Origin: JACDAS01 sp046262415
Lineage (GTDB): Bacteria > Actinomycetota > Thermoleophilia > Gaiellales > Gaiellaceae
DNA length: 21,913 nucleotides
Assembly: GCA_046262415.1 (NCBI GenBank)
Contig: JBHEMU010000072.1
Coordinates: 1 to 21,913, forward strand
Reading direction: 5' to 3'
The translations under genes were made by a program, and so were the position numbers. Positions 15,817 through 21,913 of the stretch are shown piece by piece; within the stretch, counting starts at the first letter, position 1; each line of letters starts with the position of its first letter. The notes under the pieces were generated by a model. The model made no database searches. It was given only the letters and a program-made list of their open reading frames with translations, and had not been told where the DNA came from.

Positions 15817-17076
15817 ATGGCTCGAAAGCACCTCAGGGTGGCGGCGATCGCCGTCGCCGCGGCACTGGCAGTCACGCTCGGGCTGGCCGCGGCGGGAGCC
15901 GGAGCGTCCGCCTCGAAGGGGAAGCTCGTCTTCCAGACCTACCGGCACGGCAACTCCGAGCTGTACTCGGTCGCGGCCAACGGCACCGGGCTGCGCCGGC
16001 TGACGAAGAACTCCGCCTTCGACGGCTCGCCGAGCTGGTCGCCGGCGGGGAACCGGATCCTGTTCGACAGCGACCGGAACCGCACCGAGTACGGCGACCT
16101 CGACGTCTACACGATGGGTCCGGACGGGAAGCGCGTGACCCAGCTCACGTTCTCGAACGCCTTCGACGGCGATCCGGCCTGGTCTCCGCTCGGGACGCGG
16201 ATCGCGTTCGAGAGCGAGCGCGACGGCCAGACGGAGATCTATTCCGTCGGCGCAGGAGGCTCCGACGAGGAGCGTCTGACGAAGAGCCCGACCTTCGACG
16301 GCGACCCGGCGTGGTCGCCGGACGGGACGCGGATCGCCTTCACGAGCGCGCGGACCGGGTCGAGGCAGGTCTGGATCATGAACGCGGACGGCGGCGACCC
16401 GGCCCGGCTGACGCAGAGCCGGAGCAACGACCAGAATCCGGCCTGGTCGCCGGACGGGCGGTGGATCGCATTCGACTCGGACCGCGAGGGGAACCTGCAG
16501 GTGTACGCGATCGACGCCGACGGGACGAACGAGCGGCGGCTGACGAGCAGCCCCGCGCTCGACGCGCTGCCGGCCTGGTCGCCGGACGGCAGCGAGATCG
16601 CATTCGTGAGCGAGCGGGGCGCGAAGGGCAACCGGGACGTCTACGTGATGGGCCCGAACGGCGCCATCCTGCGGCGGGTCACCAGCGAGCGGAGCTGGGA
16701 CATGTCCCCCGCCTGGCGGGCCCTCGGCGACGAGAGCTGCACGGTGCGCGGCACGGAGGGCAACGACACGCTCCGCGGTACCTCGGGCGGCGACCACCTG
16801 TGCGGGCTCGCCGGCAACGACGGCCTGTACGCGAGAGCGGGCACCGACGTGCTGGACGGCGGGGCGGGACGCGATCTCCTCGACGGCGGGGCGGGCGACG
16901 ATCGCCTCGTCGGCGGTCCGGGAAGCGACCGCTTCTCGGGCGGACCCGGCGACGACACGCTCGTGGCCCGAGACGACCGGCGCGACGTCGTCACGTGCGG
17001 CCCCGGCCGCGACTCGGTCCTCGCGGACCGGCTGGACCGGATCGCCTCCGACTGCGAGCGCCTCGACCGCGCCTGA
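15817..17076 (+). CDS. secreted TolB-like beta-propeller with C-terminal RTX calcium-binding repeats
   Basis: This 419-residue exported protein has a signal peptide (residues 1-32, ending AGASAS). Six PD40/TolB-type blades recur about every 44 residues (WSP motifs near 74, 122, 167, 210, 254 and a degenerate one at 300), most with the form DPAWSPDGTRIAF. From about 309 to 400 it switches to RTX nonapeptides such as GTEGNDTLRG, LDGGAGRDLLDGGAGDD and GGPGSDRFSGGPGDD, which bind calcium in a parallel beta roll. Four cysteines lie in the C-terminal region. The propeller probably binds a protein or glycan; the RTX part folds on meeting extracellular calcium. In a monoderm, secretion is expected through Sec rather than type I export. 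It has its own promoter and SD and ends before a strong terminator. Confidence 0.9.
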   Translation: MARKHLRVAAIAVAAALAVTLGLAAAGAGASASKGKLVFQTYRHGNSELYSVAANGTGLRRLTKNSAFDGSPSWSPAGNRILFDSDRNRTEYGDLDVYTMGPDGKRVTQLTFSNAFDGDPAWSPLGTRIAFESERDGQTEIYSVGAGGSDEERLTKSPTFDGDPAWSPDGTRIAFTSARTGSRQVWIMNADGGDPARLTQSRSNDQNPAWSPDGRWIAFDSDREGNLQVYAIDADGTNERRLTSSPALDALPAWSPDGSEIAFVSERGAKGNRDVYVMGPNGAILRRVTSERSWDMSPAWRALGDESCTVRGTEGNDTLRGTSGGDHLCGLAGNDGLYARAGTDVLDGGAGRDLLDGGAGDDRLVGGPGSDRFSGGPGDDTLVARDDRRDVVTCGPGRDSVLADRLDRIASDCERLDRA

Positions 17077-17083
17077 GGACGAT

Positions 17084-17109
17084 GGCGGGGCGCGTTCGCG
17101 CGCCCCGCC
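17084..17109 (+). terminator. 11-bp stem with UUCG tetraloop after the TolB-RTX gene
   Basis: GGCGGGGCGCG (17084-17094), loop TTCG, and CGCGCCCCGCC (17099-17109) form a perfect stem 7 bp after the stop codon. No immediate U-tract follows, though TTTT occurs at 17121-17124. It ends only 6 bp before the hemQ -10 box and covers the region where its -35 would fall. Confidence 0.75.
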
Positions 17110-17115
17110 TCCCGC

Positions 17116-17121
17116 TAGGGT
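17116..17121 (+). promoter_or_regulatory. hemQ -10 box
   Basis: GCTAGGGT places TAGGGT at 17116-17121, 8 nt before the hemQ ATG, with no Shine-Dalgarno between. A leaderless message is likely. Confidence 0.55.
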
Positions 17122-17129
17122 TTTCGGCC

Positions 17130-17819
17130 ATGGGCGGGCAGTACGTCGCGTACGGCTTCTACCGCGTCGATCCGGCCTGGCGGCGGCTGCCGATCGAGGA
17201 GCGGGCCGCCGGCAAGGACGCCTTCGCCGAGGTGATCGAGGACTGGAGCGCGCGGATGGAGACGCTACGGGTCTACTCCGTCGCCGGCGTCCGCGCCGAC
17301 TGCGACTTCTTCCTCTGGAAGATCACGCAGCGCTACGACGACCTCGGCGAGCTGGGCGCGGCGCTGAACTCGACGCCGCTGGCCGGCTGGCTGGAGACGC
17401 CGTACTCCTACCTCGCGACCACGAAGGCCTCGCAGTACACGCAGGCGCGCCGCGCGCGGAAGATCTCCCCGCGCGGCTCTCCCTACCTCGTGGTGTACCC
17501 CTTCGTGAAGGTGCGGCCCTGGTACGCGCTGCCCGAGGAGGAGCGGCAGCGGGCGATGGACGAGCACATCCGGATCGGCGCCGGCTTCGAGACGATCCAC
17601 AACCACACCACGTATTCCTTCGGGATCGACGACCAGGAGTTCATGACGGCGTTCGAGTGCGACGAGCCGGCCGACTTCATGCACCTGATGCTGACGCTGC
17701 GCGACTCGGAGGCGAGCCGGTACACCGAGCGCGACACGCCGATCTTCGTCGGCCGCGCGACGGACATCCGGGGCGCTCTCGACGCGCTCGACGGCGCCGG
17801 CGCCCGCATCCAGGCCTGA
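17130..17819 (+). CDS. hemQ: coproheme decarboxylase HemQ (chlorite dismutase fold)
   Basis: This enzyme, also called ChdC, converts coproheme III to haem b with peroxide, the last step of the coproporphyrin-dependent pathway of monoderm bacteria. The 229-residue protein shows YSVAGVRADCDFFLWK, TPYSYLATTKASQY, VVYPFVKVRPWYALP, MDEHIRIG, TTYSFGIDDQEFMTAFE and EASRYTERDTPIFVGR. By family position Tyr123 is the likely radical Tyr and His146 (in MDEH) the likely axial haem ligand. True chlorite dismutases carry an Arg 13 residues after that His; here it is His159, so chlorite dismutase activity is unlikely. The ATG at 17130 follows a TAGGGT box by 8 nt. It converges on two membrane protein genes. 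No other haem genes are nearby. Confidence 0.93.
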   Translation: MGGQYVAYGFYRVDPAWRRLPIEERAAGKDAFAEVIEDWSARMETLRVYSVAGVRADCDFFLWKITQRYDDLGELGAALNSTPLAGWLETPYSYLATTKASQYTQARRARKISPRGSPYLVVYPFVKVRPWYALPEEERQRAMDEHIRIGAGFETIHNHTTYSFGIDDQEFMTAFECDEPADFMHLMLTLRDSEASRYTERDTPIFVGRATDIRGALDALDGAGARIQA

Positions 17820-17842
17820 CCGGCCCCCCCGGCCCCGTACGG

Positions 17843-18217
17843 TCAGGCGAACGTGTGCTGGTCGCGCCAGACCCGCCACATGGCGTAGCCGGAGCAGCCG
17901 AGCACGACGATGAACGCCAGGCCGTCGGGTCCGTCGAGACCCTGCAGGAACAACACGCCGAAGTCGGCCACGATCAGGAGGGCCGCTCCGTAGAAGACCG
18001 TCTTCGCGCGGGCCGACCAGGTCCCGATCTCGCTCCGCTGCTCTCGCCACACGAGGAAGACGAAGAGCGCGATCGCGAGGATGAAGGCGATGCGCGCGAG
18101 GATGTGCAGCGAGATCACCGTCTGCTCGAGTGAGAGCAGGACGATCGCCGCGGCGATCAGCGCCACGATTCCGAGCCCGCGCACCAGCGGGTTCATGTCG
18201 CGGAAGAAGCGTCTCAC
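17843..18217 (-). CDS. small membrane protein of unknown function
   Basis: This 124-residue protein has a short basic N-terminus (RRFFRDMNPLVRG) and about four hydrophobic segments: GIVALIAAAIVLL, IAFILAIALFVFLVW, VFYGAALLIVADFGVLFL, and FIVVLGCSGYAMW. I do not recognise a family. The GTG start at 18217 overlaps the stop of the upstream gene in GTGA, a 4-bp overlap indicating translational coupling and co-transcription with the 118-residue membrane protein. A longer upstream extension in this frame is not supported. It ends 23 bp from convergent hemQ. Confidence 0.75.
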   Translation of the reverse strand: MRRFFRDMNPLVRGLGIVALIAAAIVLLSLEQTVISLHILARIAFILAIALFVFLVWREQRSEIGTWSARAKTVFYGAALLIVADFGVLFLQGLDGPDGLAFIVVLGCSGYAMWRVWRDQHTFA

Positions 18218-18570
18218 GAGGCGGTCATGTAGGCACGGCCGGCCAGCAGCCCGGCGACCAGCGTAGCGCCCGCGAACCAGAGCAGGCGGCGGCGCGGTTC
18301 GGCCGGCGCGTAGAGCCACGGCGCGAGCACCAGCGCGAGCGCGAGCGTTCCGTAGGCGTAGTGGAGGCGGTCCGGCGTGCGGCGGTCGTCCGAGAGCAGC
18401 AGCAGGCCGAGTGCGACCTGCGCGATCAGGACGGTCTGCACGAGGGCCAGGAGCTGGGTCGCGAGCACGCCGGCGACCCCCCCGCGCCGGTACGCGAGGG
18501 CGCCGGCGACCACCGCGAGACCCGTGACCGCCAGCACGAGGATTGCCACGATCCGGTGCGTCTCCAGCAC
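18214..18570 (-). CDS. small four-helix membrane protein of unknown function
   Basis: This 118-residue protein has four predicted transmembrane helices: VAILVLAVTGLAVVAGAL, LLALVQTVLIAQVALGLLLL, ALALVLAPWLY and LLWFAGATLVAGLLAG. Conserved-looking points are ETHR at the very N-terminus and RLHYAYG between helices 2 and 3. A His at each end of a four-helix bundle could ligate haem, as in small cytochrome-like proteins, but this is speculation. The GTG start lies 9 nt behind a TAGGGT box on the minus strand. It is coupled to the downstream 124-residue membrane protein and divergent from the peroxiredoxin gene. Confidence 0.78.
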   Translation of the reverse strand: MLETHRIVAILVLAVTGLAVVAGALAYRRGGVAGVLATQLLALVQTVLIAQVALGLLLLSDDRRTPDRLHYAYGTLALALVLAPWLYAPAEPRRRLLWFAGATLVAGLLAGRAYMTAS

Positions 18571-18579
18571 GGGCAGCCC

Positions 18580-18602
18580 ACCCTATCGGCGCCCGCTAGG
18601 CT
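18580..18602. promoter_or_regulatory. divergent -10 boxes of the membrane-protein pair and bcp
   Basis: TAGGGT on the minus strand (18585-18580) lies 9 nt before the GTG of the 118-residue membrane protein. TAGGCT on the plus strand (18597-18602, in GCTAGGCT) lies 6 nt before the bcp GTG. The boxes are 11 bp apart in a 38-bp intergenic region, so the two promoters overlap physically. Both messages would be leaderless or nearly so. Confidence 0.55.
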
Positions 18603-18608
18603 GGCGGG

Positions 18609-19070
18609 GTGATCGAGGAAGGCTCACCGGCGCCCGACTTCGACCTCGCGAGCGACGCGGGCGAGCGCGTCAGCCTCTCCGCGCTTCGAGGCAAGCCGGT
18701 CGTCCTCTACTTCTATCCGCGTGACGACACGCCGGGGTGCACCACGCAGGCCTGCGGGATCAGGGACGCGTACGCCGACTTCCGCGCCCGCGGCGCCGTC
18801 GTCCTCGGCGTCAGCCCCGACGACGAGGCTGCTCACGTCAAGTTCAAGGCCAAGTACGACCTGCCGTTCACCCTGCTGGCCGACCCCGAGCACGAGGTCG
18901 CCGAGCGCTACGGCGTCTGGGGCGAGCGGCAGTACCACGGCAAGACGTACATGGGGATCGAGCGCTCCACGTTCGTGATCGACCCTGAAGGCAGGGTGGC
19001 GAAGGTGATGCGCCGGGTGAAGCCGGACACGCACGCCGCCGACGTGCTCGCCGCGCTGCCCAGCCACTGA
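18609..19070 (+). CDS. bcp: thiol peroxidase of the Bcp/PrxQ class
   Basis: This cytosolic peroxiredoxin reduces H2O2 and organic hydroperoxides using thioredoxin. The 153-residue protein begins with GSPAPDFDL and has YFYPRDDTPGCTTQACGIRD, with the peroxidatic Cys44 and the resolving Cys49 five residues on, the alpha-2 arrangement of PrxQ. GVSPDD, FTLLADPEHEVAERYGVWGE, GIERSTFVIDPEGRV and a C-terminal helix complete the fold. Length is normal. The GTG start lies 6 nt after a TAGGCT box with no Shine-Dalgarno. It is divergent from the two small membrane proteins and followed by an exported protein gene with its own strong SD. Confidence 0.95.
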   Translation: MIEEGSPAPDFDLASDAGERVSLSALRGKPVVLYFYPRDDTPGCTTQACGIRDAYADFRARGAVVLGVSPDDEAAHVKFKAKYDLPFTLLADPEHEVAERYGVWGERQYHGKTYMGIERSTFVIDPEGRVAKVMRRVKPDTHAADVLAALPSH

Positions 19071-19161
19071 GGCTGCCCGGCGGGTTTGCACACGTTCGTC
19101 GTCGGGAATGCCGGCAGCCGAGCGAGCGAACGTCACACGATCTAGGGGGAGGAGGCCGGAC

Positions 19162-19677
19162 GTGAAGAGGCTTGGTGTGAGCGTGTTCTTCGCCGCAACC
19201 GCGGCGATCCTGGCGGGAGCGGTGCTGGCGGGCTCGAGCGCCGTCGTCGCTTCCGCGACGGGGTCCGGGCACCTGAGGTACTTCGACGAGAACGAGCAGC
19301 GGGAAGGCCTGAGGACGTTCTCGTTCTCGGCGAGGCTGCACGCCGACGGCACCGCCGACGGACAGGCCGAGATCAACAACCGTGCCCAGGACCTGAAACA
19401 GCACGTCGTGATCGACTGCCTGCGCGTGGACGGGAATCTGGCCCGGGTCGGCGGCGTGATCAAGAGGGCGTCCGTCTCGGCGTTCGAGGGCAAGCGCATG
19501 CTGTTCGTCGTTCAGGACAACGGAGAGCCGGGGAAGGGCCCGCCCGCGGATCGCTTCAGCTTCCTCTTCCGCCAGGGCGATCCGGGCGTCACGGCCACCG
19601 ACCTGAACTGCAAGCAGTCCACCAGGGCGCCGGGCAGGGAGATCGAGCACGGCAACATCCAGGTCCGCGGGCGGTAG
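19162..19677 (+). CDS. exported protein of unknown function
   Basis: This 171-residue protein has a signal peptide (MKRLGVSVFFAATAAILAG, cleavage near ASA). The mature part is a predicted beta-rich domain: FSFSARLHADGTADGQAEIN, HVVIDCLRVDGNLARVGG, KRMLFVVQDNGEPGKGPPAD and FSFLFRQGDPGVTATDLNCK. Two cysteines could pair. The strand pattern suggests a secreted beta-sandwich or beta-barrel; I do not recognise a named family. The GTG at 19162 is chosen because a GGGGGAGGAGG Shine-Dalgarno (19145-19155) precedes it at 6-nt spacing. An upstream in-frame ATG would put a charged stretch before the signal. It is followed by another secreted protein gene. Confidence 0.78.
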   Translation: MKRLGVSVFFAATAAILAGAVLAGSSAVVASATGSGHLRYFDENEQREGLRTFSFSARLHADGTADGQAEINNRAQDLKQHVVIDCLRVDGNLARVGGVIKRASVSAFEGKRMLFVVQDNGEPGKGPPADRFSFLFRQGDPGVTATDLNCKQSTRAPGREIEHGNIQVRGR

Positions 19678-19814
19678 CCACCGGCCGAAACGCCAGTGCG
19701 GTCGGGAGTCGGCCACAGCCGCCCGCCTCAGGAGTCTTGCGCGGAGGAAATCGTCGCCGGACCGTCGACGTCCTGGGGCGCGCGAGCCCCTTCACAACCT
19801 GGACGGAGCGGAAG

Positions 19815-20732
19815 ATGATCGACGGCGAGAGGGATGCGGTGAGAACTGGTCCGCACGGCGTTCGGCAGCTGCTCGTCTGGGCGAGCATGCTCACGGTCGC
19901 ACTCGTTTCGGTGCCCGCCGCCGGTGCGACGAACATTCTGCACAACCCGGGCTTCGAGACGGACTGCAGCGGTATCCCCTGCAGCTGGACCCCGAGCAAC
20001 CCGACCACGATCGCACGGGATACGTCCTCCGCCCGAACGGGGGCCGCGAGCCTTCGCGTGACACCGGCCAAGTCGGACGGCCCGTCCGACATCACCGTGC
20101 TGAGCGGCGCGGCTTACCAGTGCGTCAGCCCGGTCACCGCCGGCGACTACACCGCGTCGTTCTGGTACCGGGCCGGTCCCGATCCCGGCCTCGAGCGCAC
20201 GGACATGTTCATCTCGAGCCACCCGGACGACGCGTGCTCGGATGACCCGCTGGCGCCTCTCTCGAGGATCGGGGAAACGATGCTGAACGGCGCATGGAAC
20301 CACGCCTCCGGGAACCTCACAGCCCCTGCGGGCACCCAGTCCGTAGCCGTCGTTCTGGTCGTCTACTGCGACGGGCCGTGCAACGGCAGCTCGTTTGCGC
20401 GCTTCGACGACGTCGTGCTCGACGGCGTGCCGACCGCGGTCACCCTGCTCTCGGTACAGCCCACGCGGTCGTCGAGCGGTGTGCTCGTCCGCTGGCGGAC
20501 CGCTTCCGAGAGCGGCACGCTCGGCTTCAACGTCTGGCGCTACCGCGGAGGAAAGGGCGTGAAGGTCAACCGGACGCTGATCGCAGCGAAGCGAAGCGGC
20601 GAGCCTGCCGGAGCCGGCTACAGCTTCGTCGACCGCGCGCCGGGCGCGAGGCGAGGACTGACCTACCGGCTTCAGCTCGTCGATCAGCAGGGCCGCCGCA
20701 CCTGGTACGCGCCCTTCGCCGCCGCCGGCTGA
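19815..20732 (+). CDS. secreted protein with CBM-like and FN3-like domains
   Basis: This 305-residue protein has a long N-region and signal peptide, with hydrophobic LLVWASMLTVALVSVPAAGA ending near residue 38. NILHNPGFETDCSGIPCSWTP then opens a beta-sandwich resembling carbohydrate-binding modules of the CBM4/9 type (to about residue 200, ending FARFDDVVLDG). The C-terminal part, VLVRWRTASESGTLGFNVWR through YRLQLVDQQGRRTWY, is an FN3-like module that I know from C-termini of many secreted bacterial proteins. Seven or more cysteines in the first domain suggest disulfides. The ATG at 19815 follows GGAG at a 6-nt spacing. No catalytic domain is present, so it is probably a binding or wall-associated protein. 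Confidence 0.8.
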   Translation: MIDGERDAVRTGPHGVRQLLVWASMLTVALVSVPAAGATNILHNPGFETDCSGIPCSWTPSNPTTIARDTSSARTGAASLRVTPAKSDGPSDITVLSGAAYQCVSPVTAGDYTASFWYRAGPDPGLERTDMFISSHPDDACSDDPLAPLSRIGETMLNGAWNHASGNLTAPAGTQSVAVVLVVYCDGPCNGSSFARFDDVVLDGVPTAVTLLSVQPTRSSSGVLVRWRTASESGTLGFNVWRYRGGKGVKVNRTLIAAKRSGEPAGAGYSFVDRAPGARRGLTYRLQLVDQQGRRTWYAPFAAAG

Positions 20733-20778
20733 CCTCACGTCTTGGTCCTGCACGGCCACGGAGCCGCCGAAACGCCTA

Positions 20779-20862
20779 TGCGGATGAGAGGACTTGAACC
20801 TCCACGGGGTTACCCCCACACGGACCTGAACCGTGCGCGTCTACCAATTCCGCCACATCCGC
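20779..20862 (-). tRNA. tRNA-Leu (anticodon CAG)
   Basis: On the minus strand an 84-nt class II tRNA folds cleanly. Acceptor GCGGATG pairs with CATCCGC. The D-arm is GGCGGAATTGGTAGACGC. The anticodon arm CACGG-TTCAGGT-CCGTG carries CAG. A variable arm GGGGGTAACCCC follows, then the T-arm with GGTTCAAGTCC. The discriminator is A at 20779. The 3' CCA is not encoded (TAG follows), so it must be added after transcription. It decodes CUG, the dominant Leu codon in GC-rich genomes. Confidence 0.96.
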
Positions 20863-20872
20863 GCGGACGGCC

Positions 20873-20878
20873 ATTTTA
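20873..20878 (-). promoter_or_regulatory. tRNA-Leu -10 box
   Basis: GCTAAAAT on the minus strand places TAAAAT (20878-20873) 10 nt before the tRNA 5' end. This is the expected distance for a promoter driving a tRNA with a very short 5' leader. Confidence 0.6.
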
Positions 20879-20915
20879 GCTGCGCCAGGCGCGCGCCCGG
20901 CTCCCGGCCCCCAGG

Positions 20916-20921
20916 TACGAT
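20916..20921 (+). promoter_or_regulatory. subtilase gene -10 box
   Basis: TACGAT (20916-20921) lies 8 nt before the GTG at 20930 with no Shine-Dalgarno between, again consistent with a leaderless mRNA. Confidence 0.5.
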
Positions 20922-20929
20922 CAACGCCC

Positions 20930-21913
20930 GTGAACCGGGGTCTGCTCCTCGCGGCGATCGCCGCATCGCTCGCCTGCGCCGCCCCGGCGCAGGCCGCGCC
21001 GCGCCTCGTGACCCCGACCGACCGCGTCCAGGTCGTCGTCACGCTGCACGCCCCGTCGCTGGCGACCGCGACGGCCTCGAGCCGTGTGCTTTCCGCGCGC
21101 GCCAGGCGCGCGCGCCTCGACCTGCGCTCGCCCTCGAGCGCGGCGTACCTCGAGCGGCTCGGCCGCGCTCACAGCGTGCTCGCCGCCCGGATCCGGGCGG
21201 CGATCCCCGGCGCGGTCGTGCGCTGGCGCTACGGCGTCGTCGTGAACGGGCTCGCCGTCGCCCTGCCGTGGGGCAAGGCGGCCTCACTCGCGGCGCTTCC
21301 CGGCGTCGCCCGGGTGTATCCGAATCTCCGTTACCGGGCGCTCCTCGACCGCAGCCCGGCCCTGATCGGCGCCCCGACGCTGTGGGGGCCGAGCCTGGCC
21401 ACGGCCGGCCAGGGGATGAAGATCGGGATCATCGACGACGGAGTCGACCAGTCGCATCCGTTCCTGCGCGGCACTGGCTTCACGATGCCGGCCGGGTACC
21501 CGAAGGGTGTGAAGGCGTTCGCCACGCCGAAGGTGATCGTCGCCAGGGCGTTCCCGCCGCCGACGCCGCAGTGGCGGCACGCCGCCAAGCCGTTCGACCC
21601 GGAGTTCTCCGAGCACGCGACGCACGTGGCCGGGATCGCCGCCGGCAACAACGCGTTCCCGGCAAGCGCCTCGCGGACGCTCTCCGGCGTCGCTCCGCGG
21701 GCGCACCTCGGCAACTACAAGGTCTTGACGATCCCGACCGTCTCCGGCGTCGGCCTCGACGGCAACTCGGCCGAGATCGTCGCCGGCATCGAGGCGGCGG
21801 TGCGGGACGGCATGGACGTGATCAACCTGTCGCTCGGCGAGCCAGAGATCGAGCAGAGCCGAGACATCGTCGTCGCCGCCGTCTCCGGCGCGGCGGACGC
21901 GGGCGTGATCCCG
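20930..21913 (+). CDS. secreted subtilisin-like serine protease (S8), 3' end outside the window
   Basis: The 328 codons present are open to the window edge. A signal peptide (NRGLLLAAIAASLACAAPA, cleavage near QAA) is followed by an inhibitor-I9-like prodomain (about residues 30-135, VQVVVTLHAP to VARVYPNLRY). The catalytic domain then begins: GIIDDGVDQSHP supplies the catalytic Asp169, SEHATHVAGIAAGN supplies His232 (the usual GHGTH reads EHATH here), and DVINLSLGEPE follows. The catalytic Ser and any C-terminal domains lie beyond 21913. A large extracellular protease is expected. The GTG start is supported by the signal peptide and by a TACGAT box 8 nt upstream. The gene is divergent from tRNA-Leu. 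Confidence 0.92.
   Translation, partial: MNRGLLLAAIAASLACAAPAQAAPRLVTPTDRVQVVVTLHAPSLATATASSRVLSARARRARLDLRSPSSAAYLERLGRAHSVLAARIRAAIPGAVVRWRYGVVVNGLAVALPWGKAASLAALPGVARVYPNLRYRALLDRSPALIGAPTLWGPSLATAGQGMKIGIIDDGVDQSHPFLRGTGFTMPAGYPKGVKAFATPKVIVARAFPPPTPQWRHAAKPFDPEFSEHATHVAGIAAGNNAFPASASRTLSGVAPRAHLGNYKVLTIPTVSGVGLDGNSAEIVAGIEAAVRDGMDVINLSLGEPEIEQSRDIVVAAVSGAADAGVIP

Noticed and set aside
15789..17819. A single 676-codon frame spanning the TolB-RTX gene and hemQ
   Set aside because: Its first two thirds are an out-of-frame shadow of the propeller gene. Only the last part, from the ATG at 17130, is HemQ, which has its own promoter after a terminator.
17130..17819. Genuine chlorite dismutase
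   Set aside because: The Arg 13 residues after the presumed axial His is absent, the N-terminus and length fit HemQ, and no (per)chlorate reduction genes are nearby.
19078..19161. A start for the 171-aa exported protein at an upstream ATG (19108)
   Set aside because: It would add a charged stretch ahead of the signal peptide. The GTG at 19162 has a strong Shine-Dalgarno at ideal spacing.

Overview
The window is GC-rich DNA (about 70% G+C by eye) from a monoderm bacterium, most likely an actinomycetote. I favour a deep-branching class such as Thermoleophilia, but that is an inference from gene style, not a placement. Supporting points are WhiA, a chlorite-dismutase-fold HemQ, actinobacterial -10 boxes of the form TANNNT, many GTG starts, and the uvrC ... 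whiA ... gap-pgk-tpiA gene order on one strand. No prophage, IS element, CRISPR array or resistance island is visible. It reads as ordinary chromosome.

Layout. 1-164: two copies of a structured intergenic repeat. 163-2095: an M48 membrane protease and a calcineurin-like phosphoesterase, overlapping head to head. 2214-7101 (minus): an ECF sigma factor with its own promoter, downstream of a compact glycolytic operon transcribed gap > pgk > tpiA > gpmI, with overlapping or nearly touching ends. 7148-8386 (minus): two exported proteins of unknown function. 8451-9858 (minus): an O6-alkylguanine-DNA alkyltransferase overlapping whiA. 9934-11550 (plus): proline-catabolic P5C dehydrogenase (pruA), sharing a symmetric divergent promoter with the alkyltransferase. 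11581-14231 (minus): a lipoprotein and uvrC. 14271-17819 (plus): a secreted TIM-barrel glycosidase-like protein, a TolB-type propeller fused to RTX repeats, and HemQ. 17843-18570 (minus): two small membrane proteins. 18609-20732 (plus): a Bcp/PrxQ peroxiredoxin and two secreted proteins. 20779-20862 (minus): tRNA-Leu(CAG). 20930-end: a secreted subtilase cut by the window edge.

How it works together. The glycolytic block supplies the steps from triose phosphates to 2-phosphoglycerate. UvrC and the alkyltransferase repair DNA. WhiA is a developmental/cell-division regulator. HemQ finishes coproporphyrin-dependent haem synthesis and Bcp removes peroxides. The rightmost third is largely secretory.

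The strongest unusual signals are as follows. (1) A GCTANNNT or TANNNT box lies 6-11 nt before the start codon of most genes that lack a Shine-Dalgarno, which suggests pervasive leaderless transcription. (2) whiA has no ATG/GTG/TTG at its expected start; an ACG sits exactly there behind a GGAGGG. (3) pruA seems to begin upstream of its first canonical start. (4) The alkyltransferase/pruA divergent promoter has overlapping -10 boxes. (5) PGK is only 349 residues, with two internal segments missing. (6) rapZ and the YvcK gene are absent from the usual uvrC-rapZ-yvcK-whiA string. I did not find a clearly new multi-gene system.
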